Below, piece after piece: positions 49,516 through 58,613 of a stretch of DNA of 64,000 nucleotides. The position numbers were made by a program, and so were the translations under genes. A model generated the notes under the pieces. That model was not told where the DNA came from and did not search any database. It saw nothing but the letters and a program-made list of their open reading frames with translations. The stretch's first letter is position 1, and every line of letters begins with the position of its first letter. This DNA is from Nocardia brevicatena NBRC 12119 (lineage in GTDB: Bacteria > Actinomycetota > Actinomycetes > Mycobacteriales > Mycobacteriaceae), in NCBI RefSeq assembly GCF_000308495.1, contig NZ_BAFU01000066.1, positions 1-64,000 on the forward strand, read 5' to 3'.

Positions 49516-52500
49516 TCAATAGGCGGTGATGATGTGCCCGGGGCTCCACATCCCCCCTCGGCGCACCGGGTCGAGTGAGATCCGGGCGGGCCGGGCGTCG
49601 CGGTCGAGCGGGATGAACCGCTCGACCGAACCCCAGTCGCGGTCCCAGTCGTCGTTCAGATAGGCGGGCAGGGTGCGCGCGGTGAACAGGAGCTGCGTCC
49701 AGCCGAGCGGGCCACCCCCGTCATGGCCTTGCCACAGGTTGGTGATGGTGGCGCCGTTGCGGTCGGGCAGGATGCGATATTCGGGCAGTTGGGAGACACC
49801 GGCCCGGGTGGGCAGGTGGTTCTGGCAGGGGAAGTTCAGGCCGACGGCCCAGTCGAGCAGAACCGGGGTGCGCGAGCCGACCAGGTCGTTCAGCGTGGTC
49901 GTCCGCGGGACGCGCGGCGGGGTGACCGCGAGCCATTGATCCTGGTTCAGATCCCGGTCATCGGCCACCAGGCGTACCGCGTCGGCGTCGCCGGACAGCC
50001 GGTCCAGCGGTACACGCAGGTTGCGCCACATCGGGGAGGGGCCGATATCGATCGGCAGCGCCCGCCCCAGGGCCTGCACACTGCCGTCGGGCCGGGTCCG
50101 GCCGTATTCGAGTTCGAGGCTCTGACCGTAGTGCTCGATGCCGTCGGAGTCGACGGAACGGATTCGGCCGGCCACGGCGATGGCGATGATCTTCCCGCGC
50201 TCGCCGGTGCTGGTGTCGGGGAGGCCGTACCAGCCGGTGGTCAGCGCGGCGGGGGTCTGGTCGCCATCCTGGTAGCTGCCGAGAATAGGGGTGCTCGCGG
50301 GGTCGAGCCCAAAGGGCAGGGCGACGCTGCCGCCGTTGACTCCGGTGCCCCGCGAGGTATCCGATTGGGAACCCGCGGACCGGGCGGCGTCGCGCAGTTC
50401 GTCCGGGTTGTCGGAGACCGAGTTGGCTCGGCCGGTGGTGGTTTCGACCTCGTCGGAGGCCAGCACCGACGCGACACCGTTCGGATCGAAGCCGGTGGGC
50501 TCGGTTCCGGCCAGGGCGGTGGCGATATCGCCGGACAGCGGCCGCAGCATGGACGCGTTGGGGTCGGTTTCCACGAGTACGTCGTCGGCCAGACCGCACC
50601 CGCCGGAGAACGCCGCGGCCACATTGGATTTCGTCAGCGAATACGCCGGGTACTGGGCGAGGGCCGCCTTGACGAACGACAGCACCACGAACAGCACCAT
50701 GACCGCCGACGCGACCACCAGGATCGGTATACGAGCCGGCAGTTGGTGCGCCCGACGCGGTCGCGTCTCCGGCCGGATATGGAACCAGGCGGCCACGGCC
50801 AGCGCGAACACCGTCGCGGCCGCCGCCACGGTCGACAGGCCCGTTCCCGCCAGAGTGGGCGGCTTGTCCCACCAGGGGACCCCCCACGAGGACACATACC
50901 AGTAGCCGTTGGCGCCCACAAAGGTCATGGCCAGCGCGAAAAAGACCGCGGCGGCGAACAGCGCCCGGTTCCGCAGCGGCCGCATGACCCGCGGGCCGAC
51001 GGCGACGGCCGTCAGGGCGGCGACGCAGGTGCCTAGTCCGACGAAAACCCCGAATTGGTGGGTCCATTTGGTGGGGGAGAACATCATCAGCGCCATCGCG
51101 GCGACGGTGATGCCGATGACACGCCGCGACGGTCCCACCGCCGTCCCCGGGATGTGGCCGCCGCGGCGCAGCATCGTCACCACGCAGACGAGCAGGCCCA
51201 ACAGCATTACGAACATGCCGAAACGCCGGGTGAGCCAGCCGTCGGCATTGAGCTGCAGCAGATACTGGTAGCGCAGGAATTCGAAGAACCACGGTTCGCC
51301 CGGACCGATCCGCCCGTGCACCCGCACCATTTCGAGCACCGCCGCCAGGGTCCGATCGGCGAATACCACGGCCAGTACGACCAGGCCCGCGGCGAGCCCC
51401 GGCAGCAGCAACGGCAGATACCCGACGGTCCTCGCCCGCCGCACGAGTATCTCGACCAGCCCCCGGGCACCCGCCAGCAGCGCGCCGGCACAGATCAGCC
51501 CCGACGGGGCGACGGTCAGGGTGAACGCGGCGACGATGATCGCCATCGCCGCGGGCAGCAGCCGTCGGGTGGCGAGGGCCCGTTCGACCGACACCCAGGT
51601 GAGCACGACGCCCAACGCCACGAACGGTTCGGCCCGCAGCCCGTTGTTGTACGGCAGCCAGAACGCCAGGAACACCAGGGCGGCGGTCCACACCACGACC
51701 TTGTCGTTGTGCACGGCGCGGCCGAGCCGGGGCAGCACCTCGCGGCTGACCACCCACCAGGTGAGCACGGCGACCAGCAACGTCGGCAGCCGAACCCACG
51801 GGCTCGCCGTCGACACATGCGTCAGCCAGGAGATCACGTCGGTGTAGGGGGTGTAGAACGGGCCCTCGTCGACGCTGAACCACCGGTAGTAGTTCGACAT
51901 GTAGCCGGAGTTGCGGGCATCCCGGGCCATCCCGAGGATGTAGCCGTCGTCGGAGGTGTTTGCGCCGATGAAATGCCATACCAGCAGGGTCGTGAATACC
52001 ACCCGGTCGGTGGGCCGCAGGCGCCACCAGCGCGCGGGCAGGAATCGGCGGGTCCATCGGCCGTCGGTGCCGTCCAAGCGGTGCAGCGCCACCAGCGCGA
52101 CCGCGGTCGCGAGCAGGCAGGCCACGATAACGGCGAGTTTCAGCGGGGTCGGCGAGGTGGAGAAACGCGAGTCGACGTCGATATCGACACGCATATCGCC
52201 GGGCACGGTGTCGGTCAGCTCGCTGAACACACCCACGACCTGCGGGCGCATATCGGCCTCGACGGTGGCGCCGGCGACCGTTGTCCCGTCGACCGATACG
52301 ACGGTCCGCGCCGAGGACATCTCGACGCCGACCGAGCACCCCTGCCCGCGGACCGTCTCCAGCGGAGCCGACCACAGCAGCGTATTGCGGGAGACGATGT
52401 CGACCCGCCCCGGGCGGTCCACGGTATCGGCGACAACCTTCGCCACGAACCCGTACCGCTCCATATCCGGCGACTGCCGCGGCACGGTCGATACGGCGAC

Positions 52501-52788
52501 ACCCCCGGATTCGGCGAGCGCGGTGAACGCCGCGCAGGGGAGGTGGGCCGACAGCCCGGCCGGCGCGTAGGCGGTCAGCGGCGCCTCGACACTGTCCGCC
52601 GTCCCGGCCTCCGGCCAGGTCACCGACGCGGACTCCATCTCGACCGGTAGGAACGGCAGCGCCACCGCGAGCACTGCCCCCAACAGGCCCGCGATCCACG
52701 CGACCGGGCGAGCCCATCCTGTGGTTCCGTCCCACCGCTCGGGTTCGTCCACGGACGGCCGCACCGTCCAGATCACAGTGTCAGCCAC
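49516..52788 (-). CDS. Emb-type arabinosyltransferase (EmbA/B/C family)
   Basis: 1090 residues from GTG 52788 (VADTVIWTVRPS); the frame is open for another 340 codons but that part is antisense to the SDR gene and not Emb-like. Membrane GT-C enzyme adding arabinofuranose from decaprenyl-phosphoarabinose to arabinogalactan or lipoarabinomannan. Visible: N-terminal membrane helix, extracytoplasmic carbohydrate-binding part, DDX site in GANTSDDGYILGMARDARN (Asp280-Asp281), 12-13 membrane helices, and the C-terminal carbohydrate-binding region with GLNFPCQNH and PGHIITAY. Length matches. It stands alone here, whereas mycobacterial emb genes form embCAB. Confidence 0.93.
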   Translation of the reverse strand: MADTVIWTVRPSVDEPERWDGTTGWARPVAWIAGLLGAVLAVALPFLPVEMESASVTWPEAGTADSVEAPLTAYAPAGLSAHLPCAAFTALAESGGVAVSTVPRQSPDMERYGFVAKVVADTVDRPGRVDIVSRNTLLWSAPLETVRGQGCSVGVEMSSARTVVSVDGTTVAGATVEADMRPQVVGVFSELTDTVPGDMRVDIDVDSRFSTSPTPLKLAVIVACLLATAVALVALHRLDGTDGRWTRRFLPARWWRLRPTDRVVFTTLLVWHFIGANTSDDGYILGMARDARNSGYMSNYYRWFSVDEGPFYTPYTDVISWLTHVSTASPWVRLPTLLVAVLTWWVVSREVLPRLGRAVHNDKVVVWTAALVFLAFWLPYNNGLRAEPFVALGVVLTWVSVERALATRRLLPAAMAIIVAAFTLTVAPSGLICAGALLAGARGLVEILVRRARTVGYLPLLLPGLAAGLVVLAVVFADRTLAAVLEMVRVHGRIGPGEPWFFEFLRYQYLLQLNADGWLTRRFGMFVMLLGLLVCVVTMLRRGGHIPGTAVGPSRRVIGITVAAMALMMFSPTKWTHQFGVFVGLGTCVAALTAVAVGPRVMRPLRNRALFAAAVFFALAMTFVGANGYWYVSSWGVPWWDKPPTLAGTGLSTVAAAATVFALAVAAWFHIRPETRPRRAHQLPARIPILVVASAVMVLFVVLSFVKAALAQYPAYSLTKSNVAAAFSGGCGLADDVLVETDPNASMLRPLSGDIATALAGTEPTGFDPNGVASVLASDEVETTTGRANSVSDNPDELRDAARSAGSQSDTSRGTGVNGGSVALPFGLDPASTPILGSYQDGDQTPAALTTGWYGLPDTSTGERGKIIAIAVAGRIRSVDSDGIEHYGQSLELEYGRTRPDGSVQALGRALPIDIGPSPMWRNLRVPLDRLSGDADAVRLVADDRDLNQDQWLAVTPPRVPRTTTLNDLVGSRTPVLLDWAVGLNFPCQNHLPTRAGVSQLPEYRILPDRNGATITNLWQGHDGGGPLGWTQLLFTARTLPAYLNDDWDRDWGSVERFIPLDRDARPARISLDPVRRGGMWSPGHIITAY

Positions 52789-53080
52789 AGGCGGTGATCG
52801 TAACGGACCTTCCCGTATCGGCCGGTCCCCAGCTGTCGCTCCGGATTTCCTCGGCTGTTCCGCCGATATTGTGCGTAGGGCTCTGGACGTGTCTCCGACA
52901 CGCCGCCCGCTGATCGCGAGGGCTCGGTTCGACTCGCCCATACGGTATTCAGGGACGAGCCGGAATCGTTTCCGTAGGGCGATGCGCTCACCCGGTCTCG
53001 TCGACGAGGATCGGTCGGGTACCGGTCTGCCCGCGCCCTGGGCACTCGGGTAGGCGACATCCGTATCGGAAGGTGGGTCC
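52789..53080. other. Divergent promoter region between emb gene and SDR
   Basis: 292 bases with no gene. A less GC-rich stretch at 52955-52980 (cggtattcagggacgagcc) is the only compositional feature. Presumably carries both promoters; no clear motif. Confidence 0.4.
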
Positions 53081-53926
53081 ATGAAGTTGGAAGCCGGGCA
53101 GGTCGCGGTCATCACCGGCGCCGCGAACGGGATCGGGAAGGCGCTGGCCACCGCCCTGGCAGGCCGGGCTCTGCGCGTGGTTCTCGCCGATGTCGACGCG
53201 GAGCCGCTCGAGCGGGTCGCCGAGGAAATCGGCGACCCGACCCTCGCGGTACCCACCGATGTCGCCGATCTCGACCAGGTCCGGCGGTTGGCGCAGCGGA
53301 CGTTGGACGAATTCGGCCGGGTCGATCTCATCGTCAACAACGCGGGTGTATCGACCGGCGGGCCCTGTTGGGAAGTCGATCCGGCGGAATGGCGGCGGCT
53401 GTGGTCGGTCAATGTGGAGGGTGTGGTGAACGGGATCCACACGTTTGTCCCGTATCTGATCGCGGCCGGCCGGGGGCATATCGTCAACACTTCCTCGCTG
53501 GCCGGGCTGACCACTGGGCCGTTCGGCGCGCCGTACGCGTCGAGCAAACACGCGGTCCTGTCGATCTCGGAGGCCTTGCACGCGGAACTGGAGCTCCTCG
53601 CACCCGGGGTGCATGTCACCGCGGTATGCCCGGGCCCGGTCGACACCCGGATGATGCGCGGCCTGATCGATGGCGTGGCCTCCTCCCGCGACCAGGGCGA
53701 CGCGGCCGCCGCGTTACCGTCCGAGCTGCTGGAAAAACTCGCGCCGTTGGCGCAGCACGTCGAGGAGATGGCCAAGGACCTCATGTCCCCCGAGCAGGCC
53801 GCGGAGATCATCGTCGCGGCGATCGAATCGGACCGGGTCTATGTCACCACCCACCCGGAGATGGCCCAGGCCGCCCGCACCCGAACCGAGACCATCCTGG
53901 CTTCCTTCGGCACACCCGCCGGCTAA
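53081..53926 (+). CDS. Short-chain dehydrogenase/reductase
   Basis: 281 residues, classical SDR. Cofactor motif VITGAANGIGKALATAL (TGxxxGxG), Asp in VLADVDAEPLERV, which favours NAD over NADP, NNAG in IVNNAGVSTGG, catalytic Ser in IVNTSSLAGL and YxxxK in PYASSKHAVLS (Tyr, Lys). Substrate unknown. ATG 53081 with ggaaggtggg upstream. The next gene downstream is a decayed reductase. Confidence 0.93.
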   Translation: MKLEAGQVAVITGAANGIGKALATALAGRALRVVLADVDAEPLERVAEEIGDPTLAVPTDVADLDQVRRLAQRTLDEFGRVDLIVNNAGVSTGGPCWEVDPAEWRRLWSVNVEGVVNGIHTFVPYLIAAGRGHIVNTSSLAGLTTGPFGAPYASSKHAVLSISEALHAELELLAPGVHVTAVCPGPVDTRMMRGLIDGVASSRDQGDAAAALPSELLEKLAPLAQHVEEMAKDLMSPEQAAEIIVAAIESDRVYVTTHPEMAQAARTRTETILASFGTPAG

Positions 53927-53999
53927 CCGACCGGCTCCGCCCGAGGGTGGCCCTGTCCCGGTCCCTCTCGGGCCCGGTTGTCCGGCGCGGACTGCCGTC

Positions 54000-54425
54000 A
54001 TGACGCGATACCGATTGTTCGGCCGAACCGGATGGCGTGTCTCCGAACTCGTTCCGGGCACCATGGCGATCGCCGACGAGTACCGGCGGATTTTGGAGGT
54101 CTTCGCCCACGCGGGAGGCGATTTCGTCGACACCGCCTCCGCCTACGGCGCGGGTGAGGAGAGGCTCGGTTCCGTGGTCGACCGCTGCGACCGATTCCTC
54201 ATCGGCACCGAGTACACGCTGACCCGCGACCCTGGTGATCCCAATACCTCGGGTAATCAACGCGAGAACCTGACCTGCTCGCTCGACCAGAGCCTGCGGC
54301 GGCTGCGCACCGACTATTTCGAGGAATCCGGCCCTTGGCGCTTACCGCAGATAGCGGACACCATGTGCGGTAACTCGGACATCGACCTGGGGCCTGCCCG
54401 GCCTCGTTCTAGTCCTCCGTTGTAG
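54000..54425 (+). pseudogene. Aldo/keto reductase remnant
   Basis: 141 codons from ATG 54000. Begins as a good aldo-keto reductase (MTRYRLFGRTGWRVSELVPG), keeps the Asp/Tyr pair in GGDFVDTASAYGAGEE and EYTLTRDPGDPNTSGNQREN, SLRRLRTDYF, then turns into unrelated sequence (ESGPWRLPQIAD) and stops. About two thirds of the barrel is missing, and about a dozen residues are also lost after GTM near the start, where the family has a Phe-Gly-x-x-Trp-Gly segment. Key Lys and His in the later strands are gone, so it cannot be active. Confidence 0.8.
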
Positions 54426-54523
54426 CTGCACCGACCAGCGAGAACGGGCATATCCGTTGCTTTTTCGGCGATCTACCGGAACCCCTGGTTACCGCCGATG
54501 TCGACCTCGATACCGGCTGCTTG

Positions 54524-55759
54524 TCAGCATTGCAGGGGCGCCGCGTCTCGATGCCTCGGTCGAGGACAGGGCGAACTCGCGGCACTGTGGAGGGTGCTGC
54601 CGGTGACCTGGGTCAGTCCCCACAGAACCAGTGCGGAGAGGGAGTAGACCGCGCCGACCCAGCAGGAGGCCGGCCATCCCCAGGTACCGTATGCCCAGGT
54701 GGTCGTGATCGCGCCGAGGGCGGACCCGAGGGAATAGAAGGTCATGTAGGCGCCTATGACGCTGCCGGTGCGGTGCGGGTGCGCTGCGGTCAGCAGGTGT
54801 TGACTGCTGACATGCACTGCCTGGACGGCGAAGTCGAGCAGGACGACGCCGATGACGAGCAGCCACAGGGTTGTTTCGGTCCGGGCGATGAGCAGCCAGG
54901 AGGCGGTGAGCAACGCCAGTGAGGAACCGGTGATCGCCTGCGCGTGCCCGGAGTCGGCCCATCGCCCCGCGCGGGCGGCGCCGAGCGCTCCGGCCAGGCC
55001 CGCCAATCCGAATAGGCCGATCTGCGTGGTGCCGAAGTTCCAGGGCTCGGCGCCGAGGAGGAGGGCGAGCCCGCTCCAAAGGGTTCCGAAGGACGCGAAG
55101 AGGAAGAAGGTGATCAGGCCTCGGCTCAGGAACAGGCGGTCCGTGCGCGCGAGCCGCCCCAGCGATGCCGGCACCTGCGCGTACCGCATACCGGGAGTTC
55201 TGTGGTCAGGGTCGAGTGTCGCGCGGACGGTGAGGGCCAGAGCCACGCAGAGCGCGGCGAGCAGCGCGTACACGGCATGCCAGCCGACCGTGTCGCCCAG
55301 GACACCCGCGAGGACACGGACGCCGAGGATACCGATCACCACACCCGAGGTGACCGCGCCGATATTGCGTCCCCGCTCGCTCGGCGCGGAGATGGCAGCG
55401 ACATAGGCGACGGTCACCTGAACCACGACCGCGAACAGACCCGCGATCGCCAGCCCCGTCACCGCGACGGCACTGTTCGGGGCAGCGGCCGCGACCGCAG
55501 CCCCCGCGGCGGTGAGTACCAGGTGCACGGTGATGAGGCGACGACGATTCACCACGTCTCCGAGCGGGGCCAGCAGGACCAGACCGGCGAAGTAGCCGAT
55601 CTGCCCGGCGGCGACCAGTCCGCCCAGTGACTCGCGCGCCAATCCCAAGTCGGCGCCCGCCGCCTCCAATACCGGCTGGATCGCATAGATCGTCGATACG
55701 GCCACTGCGCACACCAGCGCCAAGACGAATCGCTGCGATCCTGTGACTCCTGTCGCCAT
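54524..55759 (-). CDS. MFS transporter
   Basis: 411 residues from ATG 55759 with cgggaggtgt just upstream. Twelve membrane segments can be traced; the conserved loop 2-3 motif is LAPLGDVVNRRRLITVHL. Drug:H+ antiporter-like (DHA-type) exporter. Divergent from an HxlR-family regulator 85 bases away, so it is probably an inducible efflux pump. The substrate is unknown. The extreme C-terminus is short and Cys/Pro-rich (CPRPRHRDAAPLQC). Confidence 0.9.
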   Translation of the reverse strand: MATGVTGSQRFVLALVCAVAVSTIYAIQPVLEAAGADLGLARESLGGLVAAGQIGYFAGLVLLAPLGDVVNRRRLITVHLVLTAAGAAVAAAAPNSAVAVTGLAIAGLFAVVVQVTVAYVAAISAPSERGRNIGAVTSGVVIGILGVRVLAGVLGDTVGWHAVYALLAALCVALALTVRATLDPDHRTPGMRYAQVPASLGRLARTDRLFLSRGLITFFLFASFGTLWSGLALLLGAEPWNFGTTQIGLFGLAGLAGALGAARAGRWADSGHAQAITGSSLALLTASWLLIARTETTLWLLVIGVVLLDFAVQAVHVSSQHLLTAAHPHRTGSVIGAYMTFYSLGSALGAITTTWAYGTWGWPASCWVGAVYSLSALVLWGLTQVTGSTLHSAASSPCPRPRHRDAAPLQC

Positions 55760-55844
55760 CACACCTCCCGAATCGGTAGCAAAACGCAACCATTTGACAG
55801 TAGGGCATAATAGTTTCGAATTGCAACCGATCGGGAGGAAGCTC
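55760..55844. promoter_or_regulatory. Divergent MFS/HxlR promoter-operator region
   Basis: 85 bases. gcaacc occurs twice about 40 bases apart, and the strand-symmetric outer ends (cctcccgaatcggt left, accgatcgggagg right) carry the two ribosome sites. The middle is AT-rich (catttgacagtagggcataatag), with ttgaca as a candidate -35 and cataat as a -10, though their spacing is wrong for one promoter. A likely HxlR binding region. Confidence 0.45.
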
Positions 55845-56324
55845 ATGACCGCGACACTCGGGTCCGACCGCGCGTGGACCGATCCCACCTGCCCTGTCGC
55901 GCGAACTGTCGACCTCGTGGGCGACCGGTGGAGCCTGCTGATCGTGCGCGACGCCATGGACGGCGCGGCGACCTTCACCGAATTCCGGCAGCGGCTCGGG
56001 ATCGCCCGCAACATCCTCACCGATCGCCTGCGCAGGCTCGTCGACCACGGCATCCTCACCACGAGCACCACTCCCGGCGGCAAGCGACACATCTACGAAC
56101 TCACCGAAGCCGGGCAGGACCTCTTCACCATCGTCGTGGCGTTGCGCCAATGGGGAGAACGCCACGCCTTCACCGGCAACGAACCCCATTCGACACTCAT
56201 CGACCGTCACGGCAGCCCCGTAGCCCGGCTGCGCACCGAAAACCACGAGGGCAAGCTCGTCACCGCGGCGACCACCCGAGTCCACAAGGTGGACGAACAC
56301 GACGCCTCGGTGGCAGATGCGTGA
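55845..56324 (+). CDS. HxlR-family transcriptional regulator
   Basis: 159 residues from ATG 55845 with cgggaggaag upstream. Winged helix-turn-helix of HxlR type: DPTCPVARTVDLVGDRWSLL with the conserved N-terminal Cys, FTEFRQRLGIARNILTDRLR, and the wing TTPGGKRHIYELTEAG. The Cys may be a thiol/redox or electrophile sensor as in YodB/HypR relatives. It likely controls the divergent MFS gene. Confidence 0.93.
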   Translation: MTATLGSDRAWTDPTCPVARTVDLVGDRWSLLIVRDAMDGAATFTEFRQRLGIARNILTDRLRRLVDHGILTTSTTPGGKRHIYELTEAGQDLFTIVVALRQWGERHAFTGNEPHSTLIDRHGSPVARLRTENHEGKLVTAATTRVHKVDEHDASVADA

Positions 56325-57196
56325 CCGGCTGCATGACAAGCCATTCGAACAGAGCGGCCTCCGGCATGAGAGGGCACGCATATTCGACGCGCCCAGGCAA
56401 CCAGGTGGTCAATGGTCAAACCCTGTCCATGAGCCGGGCCGCTATCCGTTCCCGATGCCGCTGGTCGGGCTGGTCCTGTCGGCAGTGCTCGTCCTCCCAT
56501 CGCCTCGTGGTCGTGGCGATCGGAGTCAGGATGACCGGTTCTTCTCCGGAGCTGGTCGAGAACTTCGGGACCCGGCCGTGGCGCTGTCGCAGCCGAAAGT
56601 ATTGGCCGGCAATCCACCGCTGCGGCGGTTGCGGCGAGATCTGTCACAGGTGTGGAGTTCCGGCAGTAATCGCGCGAAAAACAACGAAGTTGCCTGGATC
56701 AGCGGTGATCACGTTTGTACCGAAGCGGGCTTTCGCGTTCGGGTCCGGTAGCAATGGCGGAAAATCCAACGAAGTTGCCGGTAACGCCCTCTTGGGGAAC
56801 CGCCGCGCCGATAACCACGACACGGCGGGATTCCCCGCCACGATGAAGCGGCCCCGGCCAGAATCCTGGATTCGGTCGGGGCCGCTTCATATCCCGACTG
56901 GAGGGGGTCGCCGTAGTATTCGCCGAAAACCGGGCGGATATGAACATAGCCGCCGATCAGGACGGATACGGCGCTGCCCTCGGCCACTCGCGTCAGACGC
57001 GAGAAACCCGCATCCGATGCGAGTCGGCAGCACGTGGATGTCCGCAGACCTTCGTTCGCAAGACACCTTCGAGGGCAATGCGTTTCCGCAGGTCGAATTT
57101 GTAACGCACGCCGTGTTGTCCCTCTATCCGTAACGGCTCGCGGTACGCAATCGATGGTCAAGCAATAGTGAAGCAATGTGGAAGATGGGATTTCGA
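56325..57196. other. Gene-poor region with a strong palindrome
   Basis: About 870 bases. Frames on both strands lack coding bias and none matches a family I know. The palindromic string caacgaagttg occurs twice (56682-56692 and 56766-56776), and a long hairpin lies at 56843-56890. Base composition is lower in GC than the flanks. Could be a decayed gene cluster or remnant of an insertion, but no transposase or terminal repeats were seen. Confidence 0.5.
56843..56890. repeat. 48-base near-perfect hairpin
   Basis: atgaagcggccccg pairs perfectly with cggggccgcttcat (14 bp), and the loop holds an inner stem gaatc-ctg-gattc. There is no U-tract on either strand, and the nearest gene end is 520 bases away. 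Possibly a terminator left from lost genes or a palindromic repeat. Confidence 0.65.
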
Positions 57197-57562
57197 ATGA
57201 GAAGGACGACAACCGTCGCCACACGGATCGTCGTTGCCACCGCTGTGGTTTCGGGCTTCGCCGCGGTACTCGGCTCCCCTGCGGCCCAAGCCGCGCCGCA
57301 GGACTGCGTTGTCACACGGGACCTGGTCGGCGCGACGGCGACGTGCCACGACGACGCCCCCGTTGGGCGGGAGTACGCTCTGACCGTTGAGTGTTTCGGC
57401 CTGCACGGTGTGCCCAATGCCTTTCCCCTCATGGCTATCGGCCCTTACCAGGGTTCGTGGAGTGGTTCCTTCGGTCCGTCCGGTCACGGCACGGCCTCGT
57501 GCTTGGGCCCCCTGAGCATCGGGACCGCTACAAACGCCTACGTCGCGATCTACCGGGACTGA
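57197..57562 (+). CDS. Small secreted Cys-containing protein
   Basis: 121 residues from ATG 57197 (MRRTTTVATRIVVATAVVSG; ggga seven bases upstream), with ATGs 12 and 21 bases upstream as options. Signal peptide ending SPAAQA near residue 32, then a mature domain with four Cys (DCVV, ATCHDD, VECFGL, ASCLGP) that could form two disulfides, and a Gly/Ser-rich strand pattern (YQGSWSGSFGPSGHGTA). Family not recognised; similar small secreted proteins are common in actinobacteria. Confidence 0.6.
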   Translation: MRRTTTVATRIVVATAVVSGFAAVLGSPAAQAAPQDCVVTRDLVGATATCHDDAPVGREYALTVECFGLHGVPNAFPLMAIGPYQGSWSGSFGPSGHGTASCLGPLSIGTATNAYVAIYRD

Positions 57563-57908
57563 TCCATCGCGCGGCATCGGCCGGGTGATCAAGCCACCGC
57601 ATGCCGCAGTCCCGGGAAAGTGGAACGGGCCTCGGACGGCGATCCCGCGCCGGCTCGCAATAGTGCAGGGCCCCGGGCAGTCACCAAGGCGCGCGTGGCA
57701 CATGGCGGCGCGCAGCACCACCTCACCCCACACCTGCGGTTCGGCCGTCCGCATCGCGACCGGGTCGACCTGAGCGGACGACAAGATCTCCTCGAGCCGG
57801 TGACGGTGCACCCGCGCGGTTTCGTGGGCGATCTGCTCGGCACGGTCGGCGTCCAGGACTGCCGCGACCCCGTCCCCCGCTACTCGGACGAGTGAGATGC
57901 AGCTCCGG
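57563..57908. other. Possible small minus-strand gene or remnant downstream of the methyltransferase
   Basis: 346 bases. A minus-strand frame from about 57890 to 57660 has fair codon bias (DADRAEQIAHETARVHRHRL, then RTAEPQVWGEVVLRAAMCHA) but no clear start codon, runs on as antisense of the secreted protein, and another frame gives a stop at 57589. It may be a short gene with a frameshift or a decayed one. Not called. Confidence 0.35.
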
Positions 57909-58613
57909 TCAGATATCGCCTTTGGCGGCCACACCCGTGATCAGCGGTCGAACAATCGGGGGCATTCCCCGCCACGACGTTTCCTGGACGTCTTCGAGCT
58001 CCAGCCCGCTTGCCCGGATCAGCTCGAGGGTGGCACGGTTGCAGTGGCAGCCCTCCGCAAACCGGCGCCACGGGCCGGCGAGGCGGTCTTGCCAATAGGC
58101 GAGTCGCGGCGACTGGGAACGTACGTGCTCGAGAAACAGCAGCCGGCCGCGGGGGTGCAACACGCGCTCGATCTCCCGCAACACCGGGTCAGGGTCGTCG
58201 ACAGTGCACAACACGAGCGTTGAGACGACCGTGTCCACGGTTTCGTCCGCGAACGGCAGTCGTTCCGCCGATGCGTCGAGAACACGCGCCCGACGTCGAC
58301 TGCGACGCAGCCTCCGCGCCAACTGCGCACGCATCGCGGCCTCCGGTTCGGTCAAGATCAGCTCGTCGAGGCCGTCAGGGTAGTACCCCAGGTTAAGACC
58401 GGTACCGCTGCCGAGTTCGACAGTCCGCCCCCTCGCACCGCTGAGCAAATCCCGACGACGAGCGCCCATACCCGCCCTCTCGCCCACCCACAGCAGAGGG
58501 TCATACAGCGCCGCGAACGCCCGCGCCCACAGGTTCGAGCCCTCCACCGTTACCGCCGGCACGGCACCACTGCTCACACACTCGACGGTACGCCGGTGGG
58601 CATCATCGCGCAT
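57909..58613 (-). CDS. Class I SAM-dependent methyltransferase
   Basis: 235 residues from ATG 58613; the family-like part begins around residue 24. SAM motif GRTVELGSGTGLNLGYYP, acidic LTEPEAAMR, DASAERLPFADETVDTVVST and RVLHPRGRLLFLEHV; the tail has PWRRFAEGCHCNRATLELI and ETSWRGMPPIVRP. It resembles the UbiE/phospholipid-methyltransferase-like group; the acceptor is unknown. The frame is open upstream to 59120 and in that stretch encodes two likely membrane helices, so a fusion protein is possible (see findings). GTG starts at 58562 and 58547 are alternatives. Confidence 0.82.
   Translation of the reverse strand: MRDDAHRRTVECVSSGAVPAVTVEGSNLWARAFAALYDPLLWVGERAGMGARRRDLLSGARGRTVELGSGTGLNLGYYPDGLDELILTEPEAAMRAQLARRLRRSRRRARVLDASAERLPFADETVDTVVSTLVLCTVDDPDPVLREIERVLHPRGRLLFLEHVRSQSPRLAYWQDRLAGPWRRFAEGCHCNRATLELIRASGLELEDVQETSWRGMPPIVRPLITGVAAKGDI

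Noticed and set aside
51055-52650. 531-codon plus-strand frame opposite the Emb gene
   Set aside because: Gln/His/Arg-rich shadow frame; the minus strand encodes a full arabinosyltransferase.
52789-53811. N-terminal extension of the Emb frame by 341 codons
   Set aside because: It would overlap the SDR gene in antisense and has no Emb-like sequence; GTG 52788 gives the normal family length.
56317-57133. ORFs of up to 144 codons in the gene-poor segment
   Set aside because: Overlapping frames on both strands, none with coding bias; no transposase motif to support an insertion sequence.
57158-57934. 258-codon minus-strand frame
   Set aside because: Its second half is antisense to the secreted protein at 57197-57562; the first half may be a remnant but has no clear start.
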